A stretch of DNA of 64,000 bases from CAIKMD01 sp963729935 (GTDB lineage: Bacteria; Pseudomonadota; Alphaproteobacteria; ATCC43930; CGMCC-115725). Below the pieces are notes generated by a model. That model was not told the origin of the DNA. It was given only the letters and a program-made list of their open reading frames with translations, and made no database searches. Below are positions 34,505 through 42,868 of this stretch, piece after piece. Within the stretch, counting starts at the first letter, position 1. Every line of letters begins with the position of its first letter. A program made the position numbers and the translations under genes. The stretch lies in the NCBI GenBank assembly GCA_963729935.1, contig CAVSPW010000002.1, positions 1,612,001-1,676,000 on the forward strand. The letters run 5' to 3'.

Positions 34505-35689
34505 TCACCCGCGCCGGGCGATCAGCCAATAGCTGGCCAAGGCGGCGCTGGCGGCGACCGCCATCCCGATCCCCATCGGCGTTCCGGTGCCGTTGAAGAA
34601 GAAATTCACGAGATAGCCGGCCGTCGCGCCGCTTGCCATCTGCGACGCGCCCATCAGCGATGCGCCCGTGCCGGCCATGTGCGGTACCGGCTCCATCGCC
34701 GCGGCGATCGCGTTCGATTGCACGAGGCTCATGGCGACGGCATAGACGAAATAGGGCACCATGATGCCGGCCGTCCCGCCCCAGCGCGTCGTGGCGCAAA
34801 AGAGCATCGCGGCGGCGGCCGTGATTAGCACGACGAGACCCCCGCGCAGCAACCGCTCTCCTGGCACGCCCCGGTGCAGCCAGCGGCGGTTCCAAAAAGA
34901 CCCGAGCATGTAGCCCGAAACGGACGCGCCGAAGAAGAACCCGTAAGCCTCGGTCGACAGGCCATAGAGTTCGATCAGCACGAAGGGCGACGCCGAAAGC
35001 ACGGCAAAGAGACCGGCGAAGGCGCAGGCGCCGACCAGCGCATAACCGACGCAACGCGGGTTCGAGAAGAAGGTGGCGTAGTTGGCGAGCAGATGGCGGG
35101 GGCCGATGGCACGCGGATTGAGGGTTTGAAGCGACTCGCCGAAGCACCGCCAACTCGCAAGAAGGATAAGGCTCCCGAAGCCGCCCTGCACGATGAAGAT
35201 CCACAGCCAGTTGGCCTGACTCGTCAGCACGCCGCCAATGATGGGAGCGACCAGCGGTCCGATCGCCTGAACCGCCGTGATCGCCGACAGAATCTGGGCG
35301 AGCTTCGATCCGCTGAAATGATCGCGCACCGCCGCGCGGGTGACGACCACGCCGACGCTGCCGCCCAGGCCTTGCAACAGCCGCAATGCGATCATGATCT
35401 CGATCGTGGCTGGGAAAGCGCAGCAAAACGCGCTCAAGGCGTAGATCGCGGTGCCGGTCAGCAGCACAGGCCGGCGCCCGAACCGGTCGGATAGCGGCCC
35501 GCAGAACAACTGCCCGGCGGCATAGCCGATAAGATAAAAGCTGATCGTGAGCTGCACGCGGTCGGCCGAGGTCCCAAACGCGGCGGTGATCGCCGGCAGC
35601 GCCGGCAGACTCATATCGACGGCGAGGCTCGACACCATGGATTGAGCGCCGAGCAGCACCCGATAAAGGCGCCGTTGCGGATCGAGCAT
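34505..35689 (-). CDS. Bcr/CflA-family MFS multidrug efflux protein
   Basis: A 394-aa, 12-segment major-facilitator transporter. It begins with the Bcr/CflA pattern SMVSSLAVDMSLPALPAI and continues with the motif A loop GPLSDRFGRRPVLLTGTAIY (20) after TM2. The RLLQGLGGSVGVVVTRAAVRD motif (drug:H+ antiporter motif, quoted in part) is in TM4-5. Expected to export drugs or small metabolites. Four bases downstream of the ABC ATPase stop on the same strand, so possibly read with it. Convergent with lysS. Confidence 0.9.
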   Translation of the reverse strand: MLDPQRRLYRVLLGAQSMVSSLAVDMSLPALPAITAAFGTSADRVQLTISFYLIGYAAGQLFCGPLSDRFGRRPVLLTGTAIYALSAFCCAFPATIEIMIALRLLQGLGGSVGVVVTRAAVRDHFSGSKLAQILSAITAVQAIGPLVAPIIGGVLTSQANWLWIFIVQGGFGSLILLASWRCFGESLQTLNPRAIGPRHLLANYATFFSNPRCVGYALVGACAFAGLFAVLSASPFVLIELYGLSTEAYGFFFGASVSGYMLGSFWNRRWLHRGVPGERLLRGGLVVLITAAAAMLFCATTRWGGTAGIMVPYFVYAVAMSLVQSNAIAAAMEPVPHMAGTGASLMGASQMASGATAGYLVNFFFNGTGTPMGIGMAVAASAALASYWLIARRG

Positions 35690-35693
35690 CGCC

Positions 35694-37010
35694 TCAGGGA
35701 TTTTCGAGGCTGAGGACGCCGCGATCGTAATCGTAGGCGAAGAGCTCGGCGTAGCGGCCCCAATTGATGACGGTCTCGAGGACGCGCTGCGCCTCTTCCT
35801 CGCTGAGATGGTCCTCGAGCTCGCCGAGGAAGCGCGCTTCGGGCGCCGCGTGACCCGGCCGCTCGTCGAGCACGCGCCGGATATGGGCGATGAACGCGAT
35901 GCTGCGCATGAGCGAATCGGCGAAAATCTGCTTGCGTCCCTGAAGATCGGCGTCGGCGAAGGAGCGCCCGACCGGCGTGACTTCGATGTCGCCGCCGCCG
36001 ACCTGGGCGAAGCCCAGAAGCTGCAAGGCTTCGATCAAGATCATCAGATCGTCGGTTGCGAGATTCTCGTTGTCGGCGAGGTGAGGCAGATCCGCGCGGC
36101 CGTTGAAGGGTTCGGCGGTGAGCGCGTCCAAGAGACCGACGAGCTGTTGGATCGAGGCGTCGGGCAAGCGATATTGCATGCTGAGCGTGTCGCCGCGCGT
36201 GCCGCGTCTGGTCGCCTCGCGCCCGGGCACGGTGGTCAGCAGCGTGTAGACCTCGTCGACGATCCGGCGGAAGGCCGGCGACGACCAGTCGCGCGGGCGC
36301 GGCATGGGCACGGGAATCTCCGCGCGGATGCAGCCGGGATCGCTGCCGAAGACGATGATGCGATCGGCGATCTCGACCGCTTCCTCGATGTTGTGCGACA
36401 CGAAGATGATGCCCTTCGTCGGGACCCGCCGGTCGACCCACAGATCCATGATGTCGCCGCGCAAGGTCTCGGCGGTGAGCACGTCGAGAGCGGAGAACGG
36501 CTCATCGAGCAGCAGCACGTCGGGATTGACGACGAGGGCGCGGGCAAAGCCGACGCGCTGGCGCATCCCGCCCGAGAGTTCCTTGGGGTAGGCGGATTCG
36601 AAGCCGTCGAGGCCGATCAAGTCGATCGCGGCGATGGCGCGCTTGCGGCGCTCCTCGCGCGGCACGCCTTGCGCCTCGAGACCCAACTCGACATTGCCCA
36701 AGACCGTGAGCCAAGGGAACAGCGCGAAGCTCTGAAACACCATGGCGATGCCGTAAGCCGGGCCGTAAACCGGCTGGCCGCGATAGCTGACGCTGCCTTC
36801 GGTCGGCGGGGTCAGGCCCGCGACCACGCGCAGAAAGGTCGATTTTCCCGAGCCGGATTTGCCCAGAATGGCGACGATCTCGCCTTCCTTCAGCGTGAAA
36901 TCGATATGGTCGAGCACGAGCCGCCCGGCGTGATCCGGCTGGCGATAGGTTTTGCAGATGCCCGCCGCCGTGATGAGATTCGCATCGGTCGGGGTGGTGA
37001 TCGTATCCAT
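35694..37010 (-). CDS. NitT/TauT-type ABC transporter ATPase with C-terminal AAA-associated domain
   Basis: ATPase of an uptake system, 438 aa from ATG 37010. Residues 1-265 are a canonical nitrate/sulfonate/taurine-type ATPase: Walker A ILGKSGSGKSTFLRVVAG, Q-loop MVFQSFALFPW, signature ELSGGMRQRVGFARALV, Walker B VLLLDEPFSALD and the switch His in FVSHNIEEAVEIAD. Residues ~285-438 are an AAA-associated C-terminal domain found on a subset of these ATPases, probably regulatory. Two bases separate it from the double permease gene. No periplasmic binding protein is present in this cluster. Confidence 0.92.
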   Translation of the reverse strand: MDTITTPTDANLITAAGICKTYRQPDHAGRLVLDHIDFTLKEGEIVAILGKSGSGKSTFLRVVAGLTPPTEGSVSYRGQPVYGPAYGIAMVFQSFALFPWLTVLGNVELGLEAQGVPREERRKRAIAAIDLIGLDGFESAYPKELSGGMRQRVGFARALVVNPDVLLLDEPFSALDVLTAETLRGDIMDLWVDRRVPTKGIIFVSHNIEEAVEIADRIIVFGSDPGCIRAEIPVPMPRPRDWSSPAFRRIVDEVYTLLTTVPGREATRRGTRGDTLSMQYRLPDASIQQLVGLLDALTAEPFNGRADLPHLADNENLATDDLMILIEALQLLGFAQVGGGDIEVTPVGRSFADADLQGRKQIFADSLMRSIAFIAHIRRVLDERPGHAAPEARFLGELEDHLSEEEAQRVLETVINWGRYAELFAYDYDRGVLSLENP

Positions 37011-37012
37011 GG

Positions 37013-38749
37013 TCAATCGAGCCGCAGCCGCTCCTCGGCAAGATGATAAAGCCGCCGCCACAGCAGCCGGTTGAACAGGAGAACATAGAGGCTCAGCACC
37101 GTAATGCCCAACGCGATGCGCGGGAAGTCGCCTTTTTCCGTCATCTCGGCGATATAGGCGCCGATGCCGGTCGCTTGCAGCGTCGTGTCTCCCCATTTCG
37201 CGATTTCGGCGACGATCGAGGCGTTCCACGAGCCGCCCGAGGCCGTGACCGCGCCGGTCACATAGGCGGGAAAGATTCCCGGCAGCACCAAACGACGCCA
37301 CCACAGAATGTGACGGACCCCGAAATTGCCGGCGACGAGCTGATAGTCGGTCGGGAGGGCGAGGGTTCCGGCAATGACGTTGAAGAGGATGTACCACTGG
37401 GTTCCGAGGATCATGAGCGGCGAGAGCCAAATCTCGGGGTTGAGCTTGTAGACGACGATGGCGGACACCACGATCGGAAAGAACAGGTTGGCGGGAAAGG
37501 CCGCCAGGAACTGGATGATCGGCTGGACGCGATGCGCGAGCCGCGGCCGGAAGCCGATCCAGACCCCGATCGGGACCCAAACGATCGAAGCGAGCAAGAT
37601 CAGGACGACCACCCGCGCAAGCGTGACGAGGCCGAGCAGCGCGACGTGGTACACTTCGCCCAATCCCACTTCGGCGTGGACGAAACGGCCGATTTCGAGA
37701 AGTGCGCCGGCGGCCATGACGAAAAGGGCTGCGTTCCAGGCCATATCCATCAGGCGCAGGTTCTTGGGCGCGGCATGGACGCGCCGCGGCAGGCGTGGCA
37801 GGCGCCGGCTCGCGCGGCTCGCCTGCATGGCGCAGAAATCGAACGCGCCATGCAGCAGGCGAATGACGCGGGCCCGCTGCATCATGACGAGAAACCAAGG
37901 CGACTCGACCTCGTCCTGCCCGATTTCTTCGAATTTGAAACGCTGTGCCCAGGCGAGCAGCGGTCGGAAGAGAAGCTGATCGTAGATGAGGATCAGCACG
38001 AGCATCGTGAAGATCGCGTAGCCCACGGCGGCCAAGTCGCGCTGATCGATGGCGAGCGAGATGTAGGAGCCGATTCCGGGCAGCAGCACCTGATTGTTGG
38101 CGACGCTGATCGCCTCGGACGCGACCACGAAGAACCAGCCGCCCGAGACCGACATCATCATGTTCCAGATGAGCTGCGGCATCGCAAACGGAACTTCGAG
38201 CTGCCAGAAGCTCTGCCACGGCGAGAGGTGATACATGCGCGCCGCTTCCCGAAGATCATGCGGCACGGCGATAAAGGACTGGTACAGGCTGAACGTCATG
38301 TTCCAGGCCTGCGAGGTGAAGATCGCGAAGATTGCCGCGCATTCGAAGCCCAAAAGGCTGCCCGGGAACAGCGCGAGGAAGCCCGTGACCGTGATCGACA
38401 GAAATCCCAGGATCGGGACGGATTGCAAAATATCGAGAATCGGAATGAGGATTTTTTCCGCTCGCTTGCTCTTCGCCGCAACCGCCGCATAGGCGAGGCT
38501 GAAGACGAGCGACGCGATCAGCGCCGCGATCATGCGTAAGACGGTCCGTATCCCGTATTCGGGCAGGTACCACGGATCAAGCGAGATCGGCAGCGATTGC
38601 CCCGGGTGATAGGGCACGCTCATCTGTTGACTCGCCCAGGCGATCAGCATGATCGCGCCAATGACGAGCGGCAAAGCGATGCCATCCCAAAAGCTGGGAC
38701 GCCAACGCGACGGCCAGGCGACGATGGGCAAGCCCCAGCGCTGTTGCAT
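37013..38749 (-). CDS. ABC transporter permease, two BPD permease domains fused in one chain
   Basis: A 578-aa protein from ATG 38749 (MQQRWGLPIVAWP) joining two NitT/TauT-type permease domains. Each has its own EAA-like coupling loop. The first reads HDLREAARMYHLSPWQSFWQ. The second is degenerate (PTDYQLVAGNFGVRHILWWR, 20). About 12 hydrophobic segments are predicted. The linker between halves (~residues 300-345) is basic: RASRRLPRLPRRVHAAPKN. The frame is open upstream to 38845, but those residues look non-native. Partner of the ATPase at 35694-37010. Substrate unknown, and the missing binding protein makes specificity hard to guess. Confidence 0.9.
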   Translation of the reverse strand: MQQRWGLPIVAWPSRWRPSFWDGIALPLVIGAIMLIAWASQQMSVPYHPGQSLPISLDPWYLPEYGIRTVLRMIAALIASLVFSLAYAAVAAKSKRAEKILIPILDILQSVPILGFLSITVTGFLALFPGSLLGFECAAIFAIFTSQAWNMTFSLYQSFIAVPHDLREAARMYHLSPWQSFWQLEVPFAMPQLIWNMMMSVSGGWFFVVASEAISVANNQVLLPGIGSYISLAIDQRDLAAVGYAIFTMLVLILIYDQLLFRPLLAWAQRFKFEEIGQDEVESPWFLVMMQRARVIRLLHGAFDFCAMQASRASRRLPRLPRRVHAAPKNLRLMDMAWNAALFVMAAGALLEIGRFVHAEVGLGEVYHVALLGLVTLARVVVLILLASIVWVPIGVWIGFRPRLAHRVQPIIQFLAAFPANLFFPIVVSAIVVYKLNPEIWLSPLMILGTQWYILFNVIAGTLALPTDYQLVAGNFGVRHILWWRRLVLPGIFPAYVTGAVTASGGSWNASIVAEIAKWGDTTLQATGIGAYIAEMTEKGDFPRIALGITVLSLYVLLFNRLLWRRLYHLAEERLRLD

Positions 38750-38914
38750 CGTCCGGTTCCGTCCTGTGAGTCTTTCGCCTCGCCAGGGCGGGTGTAGCCA
38801 AACTTCGTGACAAGGAAAAGACAGAACTCGGTGCGGCCGGATCACGATACGGCGGCACTCAATCGACGGGGGTGAAATCGCCTTCTAGGGCGCGCGGAAG
38901 GGGCTAGGCTTGGG

Positions 38915-40174
38915 CTAGGCCTGCCGCAATTTCGATGGGCCGCTTGAGGCCGGGGTTTCGTCCACAGTCCGCGCCGGGGCCGGGACCTGCGCCGGCGTCG
39001 AGACGACGTCGCCGATGCCGACGATCCGGGCGAGCGGAAAGAACGCCTTGACCGTGGTGCCCTGGCCGGGCTCGCTTTCGATGGCGAGCGTGCCGCCATG
39101 GAGTTCGACCATCGCCGCCGCCAGCGGCAGGCCGAGCCCGGTGCCGGTATGCGTGCGATTCAACGCGCTGTCGACCTGGACGAAGGGTTGCAACACGCGC
39201 GGAAGATCGGTCGCGGAAATCCCGATGCCCGAATCGTGCACGGCGACGCAAAGACCGCGTTGCGGATCGACGTCGAGCGATACCGTGATCTTTCCGCCCG
39301 GCTCGGTGAATTTGAGGGCGTTCGAGAGCAGATTGAGCAAGATCTGCTTGAGCTTAAGCCGGTCGCAAAAGAGCAGCGGCGGCACGTCCGGAAGTCTCGT
39401 CTCGAGCGCGAGGCTCGCGACATCCGCTCGCGGGCCGACAAGGCGCGTGACCGTGCGCACCACCGCCACCACATCGACCGTGTCCTCGAGCAGCTCCAGC
39501 TTGCCCGCCTCGGCCTTTGAGAGATCGAGAATCTCGTTGATGAGCCGGAGGAGATCGGTGCCGGCATCGAAGATATCCTTGAGATAACCGTGATAATCCG
39601 CGTTGCCGATCGGCCCGCGTGCGCCGTTCAGCATCAACTCGGAGAAGCCGATGATCGCGTTCAGGGGCGTGCGCAGCTCGTGACTGACATTGGCGAGGAA
39701 GTCAGTCTTGGCGCGGCTGGCCGCCTCAGCCGCTTCTTTTGCCGCGCGCAGCGTGTCGTAAGCCGCGCGATTCTCGGCCTCGAGCCGGTGCCGTTCATAA
39801 GCGCGATTGAGCGCGGCCATGAGTTCGTCGGGATCGCAATTCTTGTCGCAATAATCATAAGCGCCTTTTCGCAGCGCATTGATGGTCGTCTGCGTATCGG
39901 CATGCGCCGTCATCATGACGACGACAAGATCGGGCTGCTCGGCCTTCAAACGCGCCAGGAGTTCGACACCCGACATCCCGCGCAGTCTCACATCGATCAG
40001 CGCGACCGCCGGCGTGTAGCGCTTGAGCGCGATCACCGCGGTCTCGGACCGATCGACGACGACCGGCGCGTAGCCCGCGGGGATCAGGATGTCCGCGATC
40101 AATTCGGCAAATTCCTGATCGTCGTCGACGATCAGCAGCCGGCGCGGCGCGGTGGCTTCGGCCGCTTCAACCAT
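38915..40174 (-). CDS. receiver-histidine kinase hybrid
   Basis: A cytoplasmic 419-aa signalling protein. It has an N-terminal receiver (RRLLIVDDDQEF, phospho-Asp in VALIDVRLRGMSG, MMTAHADTQTT, Lys in YDYCDKNC), a short coiled linker (ENRAAYDTLRAAKEAAEAAS), HisKA with FLANVSHELRTPLNAIIGF, and an ATPase domain (NLLSNALKFTEPGG, HDSGIGI, TGTGLGLPLAAAMVELHGG). No membrane segment. The start could be ATG 40174 (8-base overlap with the upstream gene) or ATG 40219. Third gene of the haem-kinase operon; likely reads phosphoryl input through its receiver. Confidence 0.9.
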   Translation of the reverse strand: MVEAAEATAPRRLLIVDDDQEFAELIADILIPAGYAPVVVDRSETAVIALKRYTPAVALIDVRLRGMSGVELLARLKAEQPDLVVVMMTAHADTQTTINALRKGAYDYCDKNCDPDELMAALNRAYERHRLEAENRAAYDTLRAAKEAAEAASRAKTDFLANVSHELRTPLNAIIGFSELMLNGARGPIGNADYHGYLKDIFDAGTDLLRLINEILDLSKAEAGKLELLEDTVDVVAVVRTVTRLVGPRADVASLALETRLPDVPPLLFCDRLKLKQILLNLLSNALKFTEPGGKITVSLDVDPQRGLCVAVHDSGIGISATDLPRVLQPFVQVDSALNRTHTGTGLGLPLAAAMVELHGGTLAIESEPGQGTTVKAFFPLARIVGIGDVVSTPAQVPAPARTVDETPASSGPSKLRQA

Positions 40175-40910
40175 GGCCGGAAGGAGGATTCCCGGCACCG
40201 GTCGCGGCGGCGATGGCATGGATCAGATCCTGCGGATCGAAAGGCTTCAGCAGTATCCCCTGGTCGATCGGACGAAGCCCGGCCAGCGCCGCGGTCTTTT
40301 CTCCGGGGAAACCGGTCACGAAGATCGTCGGAATCGATTTGCCCAGTTCCTTGAGTTTGAGATAGACCTCGACCCCGGTCAGCAGCGGCATGGCGAGATC
40401 GAGGATGAGGCAGTTCACCCCTTCCTTTGCTGCCTGCTCGAGGGCCTCTTGGCCGGTCGAGGCGACCACCACGCGATAGCCCTGTTGCGTCAGAATCGGT
40501 TTGACGCTCTCGGCGAAATCGGAATCGTCATCGGCTACGAGCACGAGGCCGCGCGGCTTCACGGTGTCAAGCACCTGGAGCAGGTCCCCGATCGCAAAAG
40601 GCTTGCGCAGAACGCCGAGCGCGCCGTTGGCAATCGCCTGAGAGATCAACTGCTCGACGCTGTAGCCGGTCATCATCATGACCTTGGCATCGGGCCTGAT
40701 CTTCTTGAACTCGAAGAAGGTCTCGACCCCGCTCATGCCCGGCAGCTTCACATCCATGAAGACGATATCGAAATCCTCGTCGCGAAAGCGTTTGACGCCG
40801 GCCTCGCCGCTGAAGGCGGCCTCGACCTGGTGTCCGCGCATGCTGAGGATGTCGACAATGCTTTCGGCGTGATCGCGATCATCGTCGATGACCAAAACGC
40901 GCTTATTCAT
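40167..40910 (-). CDS. tandem-receiver response regulator without output domain
   Basis: A 247-aa protein made only of two receiver domains. REC1 (residues ~3-120) has VLVIDDDRDHA, phospho-Asp in IVFMDVKLPGMSG, MMTGYS and Lys in VLRKPF. REC2 (~125-240) has LVLVADDDSDFA, CLILDLAMPLLTG, FVTGFPGEK and LLKPFDP. Both domains keep the acidic pair, Asp, Thr and Lys, so both can probably be phosphorylated. No DNA-binding or enzymatic output is present. It fits as a phosphoryl shuttle between the upstream sensor kinase (4-base overlap) and the downstream receiver-kinase. Confidence 0.92.
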   Translation of the reverse strand: MNKRVLVIDDDRDHAESIVDILSMRGHQVEAAFSGEAGVKRFRDEDFDIVFMDVKLPGMSGVETFFEFKKIRPDAKVMMMTGYSVEQLISQAIANGALGVLRKPFAIGDLLQVLDTVKPRGLVLVADDDSDFAESVKPILTQQGYRVVVASTGQEALEQAAKEGVNCLILDLAMPLLTGVEVYLKLKELGKSIPTIFVTGFPGEKTAALAGLRPIDQGILLKPFDPQDLIHAIAAATGAGNPPSGHG

Positions 40911-42748
40911 GCCGCAATCTCCTGATCTCGCACGGCGGTTTGAAGCCTGACCACGACGCGTGTCCCCTTGCCTGGCTCACTCGTGATCGCGATCGAGCCG
41001 CCATGCTGCTCGACAATCTGCTTGACCATCGGCAAGCCGAGGCCCGTGCCGAAGCTCTTTGTGCTGAAGAGCGGCTCGAACACTTTCGGCAGGATCTCGC
41101 TTGGAATGCCGCTGCCCGTATCTTCGATCGCCATTTCGAAAATATCGCCGATACGCGCCGTGCTGACGGTGATGCGCCGCTCGGGCGCGGCATCGGTGAT
41201 CGCCTGGGCCGCATTTTCGACAAGGTTGATGACGACGCGCCGCATCTGCTCGGGATCGATCGCGACCACGCAATCCGCGCCGAATTTCCGTTCCAGCGCG
41301 ATGTCGGCCGGCGGAGTTTGCTCGCTCAGCAATTCGTCGAGCCAAAGATCGGGCGCCAGGATCGTGCGGTGCAGTTCCTTGATTCGCGTGTAATGGAGCA
41401 AGTCATTGATGATCCTGTCGCAGCGCTGGACGCTGCGCTCGATCCGGTCCAGCGGGCGGTCGAGACTGATGTCTTTCGCGGCCGCCGTTTCCTTGACCGC
41501 GAACAGCGTATTGCGGATGGCGCTAAGCGGGTTGCGCAGCTCATGCGCCATGGTCGCCGTCAGCTGGCCCAGGGCGGAAAGCCGCTCTTTGCGCACGAGA
41601 TCGCCTTGCGCGGCTTTGAGCGCGGCGGTGCGTTCCTCGACGCGGCGTTGAAGTTCGATCTCCACGGCCACCTCGCTGGTCACGTCGCGGCCGGCGCCGC
41701 GATAGCCGCGGAATTTGCCGTTCGCGTCGAAGACCGGCTTGCCGCTGACGCTGACATGAATCATACGGTGATCGGGCAATTCGCGCTGGAAGCGGAAATT
41801 GTGGAAAGACCGCCGCGCGGCCAGATCGGCCTCATGCACCGCCCATTGCGCATCGGTGACGCCGAGCTTGACGGTTTCGCGCCGCGTCTTGCCGAGATCG
41901 CTTTCGCTCGTGATCTGTGTCGCCTGGCCGCCGCGCAAGAAGCGCACGAAGCGCAAATTTTCGTCCTGCTCCCAGAACCAATCCGAGGTGGCTTCGGCGA
42001 AATCGCGGAACCGCGCCTCGCTATCGGCCAGTCTCGCTTCGGCCGCCTTGCGCTCCTCCGCCTTGCGGTAGAGCGCCAGCGCAAAGAAAAGCCCGAGCGC
42101 CGTCATGGCGAGGAAGATCGCGACGCCCAGCTCCGCGGCCTGCCTCAGGCTGTTCTTGATGAACGCCGCCATCGGCACATCGATCACGAAGGCGCCCATG
42201 ACATCATTCAAATGCCAAGGCGCGCGCCCGGCCTGAAGTTGGTTATGGCAGTCGACGCAGCTCTGGTCGCGAGCGACCGACGGATAGATTGTGCGAAACA
42301 CGCGCCCGCCGGGATGGTCGAGCATTTGCGAGACGGGCTGCGGCGACGGATCTGCGGCCAGCGACGTGATCGCCGCCGCCATCTCGGCATCGAGCGGCGC
42401 GGTCTTGATCTCGCGGCCCGGCACACCGACCCAAAGCAGGCGCAGCTCATCCGCTTGCTCTTGCGCCTTGTTGAACGCGGCAATCGAATCGGCGCGAAAG
42501 GTCGCTGGAACGGGCGCGTTTGCGCCGAGTTGCGCGCGCAAACTCGCATAATCGTTGACGAAGGCGTCGACCAGCCGCAGCGCGGTGATTTTTTCCGCGC
42601 TCTTATGCTCCTGAAACCAGCTCACATTCTCGGCATAGAGCCCATAGCCGGCGCCGGCCGCAAGAAGTTGCGCGGCGCACAGGAACAAGATGAACCCTTG
42701 CCCTGCTCGCGAGCCAAGGAAATGGGCCCAACGTGCAACGCCTTTCAC
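40907..42748 (-). CDS. membrane sensor histidine kinase with periplasmic CxxCH haem motif, PAS, HisKA and HATPase
   Basis: A 613-aa kinase. TM1 (~residues 16-38) and TM2 (~205-228) flank a periplasmic domain of DUF3365/Tll0287 type with a haem-c attachment motif CVDCH (Cys164, Cys167, His168). A PAS domain follows (~240-360; ARFRDFAEATSDWFWEQDEN, 20), then a helical linker, HisKA (TATMAHELRNPLSAIRNTL) and ATPase (NLVENAAQAITDA, DTGSGIPSEILPKVFEPLFS, GTGLGLPMVKQIVEQHGGS). Likely senses redox state, oxygen or NO. A TTAA-N7-TTAA box lies 50 bases upstream of its ATG. Heads a three-gene phosphorelay operon. Confidence 0.92.
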   Translation of the reverse strand: MKGVARWAHFLGSRAGQGFILFLCAAQLLAAGAGYGLYAENVSWFQEHKSAEKITALRLVDAFVNDYASLRAQLGANAPVPATFRADSIAAFNKAQEQADELRLLWVGVPGREIKTAPLDAEMAAAITSLAADPSPQPVSQMLDHPGGRVFRTIYPSVARDQSCVDCHNQLQAGRAPWHLNDVMGAFVIDVPMAAFIKNSLRQAAELGVAIFLAMTALGLFFALALYRKAEERKAAEARLADSEARFRDFAEATSDWFWEQDENLRFVRFLRGGQATQITSESDLGKTRRETVKLGVTDAQWAVHEADLAARRSFHNFRFQRELPDHRMIHVSVSGKPVFDANGKFRGYRGAGRDVTSEVAVEIELQRRVEERTAALKAAQGDLVRKERLSALGQLTATMAHELRNPLSAIRNTLFAVKETAAAKDISLDRPLDRIERSVQRCDRIINDLLHYTRIKELHRTILAPDLWLDELLSEQTPPADIALERKFGADCVVAIDPEQMRRVVINLVENAAQAITDAAPERRITVSTARIGDIFEMAIEDTGSGIPSEILPKVFEPLFSTKSFGTGLGLPMVKQIVEQHGGSIAITSEPGKGTRVVVRLQTAVRDQEIAA

Positions 42749-42798
42749 CGCCCGCCCCCTTGCGACAATTTGTCGGCGCGATGATGAGCCGTCGCTAC

Positions 42799-42813
42799 TT
42801 AACAGGGAATTAA
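42799..42813 (-). promoter_or_regulatory. CtrA-type box (TTAA-N7-TTAA) upstream of the haem-motif kinase
   Basis: TTAA at 42799-42802 and 42810-42813 are separated by exactly seven bases. This is the consensus of the alphaproteobacterial cell-cycle regulator CtrA. The box ends 50 bases before the kinase ATG (42748), in a gap of otherwise ordinary sequence. The same motif at the same distance occurs twice at 63557-63659. Match to consensus is seen; CtrA binding is inferred. Confidence 0.55.
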
Positions 42814-42868
42814 TGAAAATGCTGGGAATTCAAGGCTAACCAAGTCGTTGCCGGGCGGTCTGGGGCCG

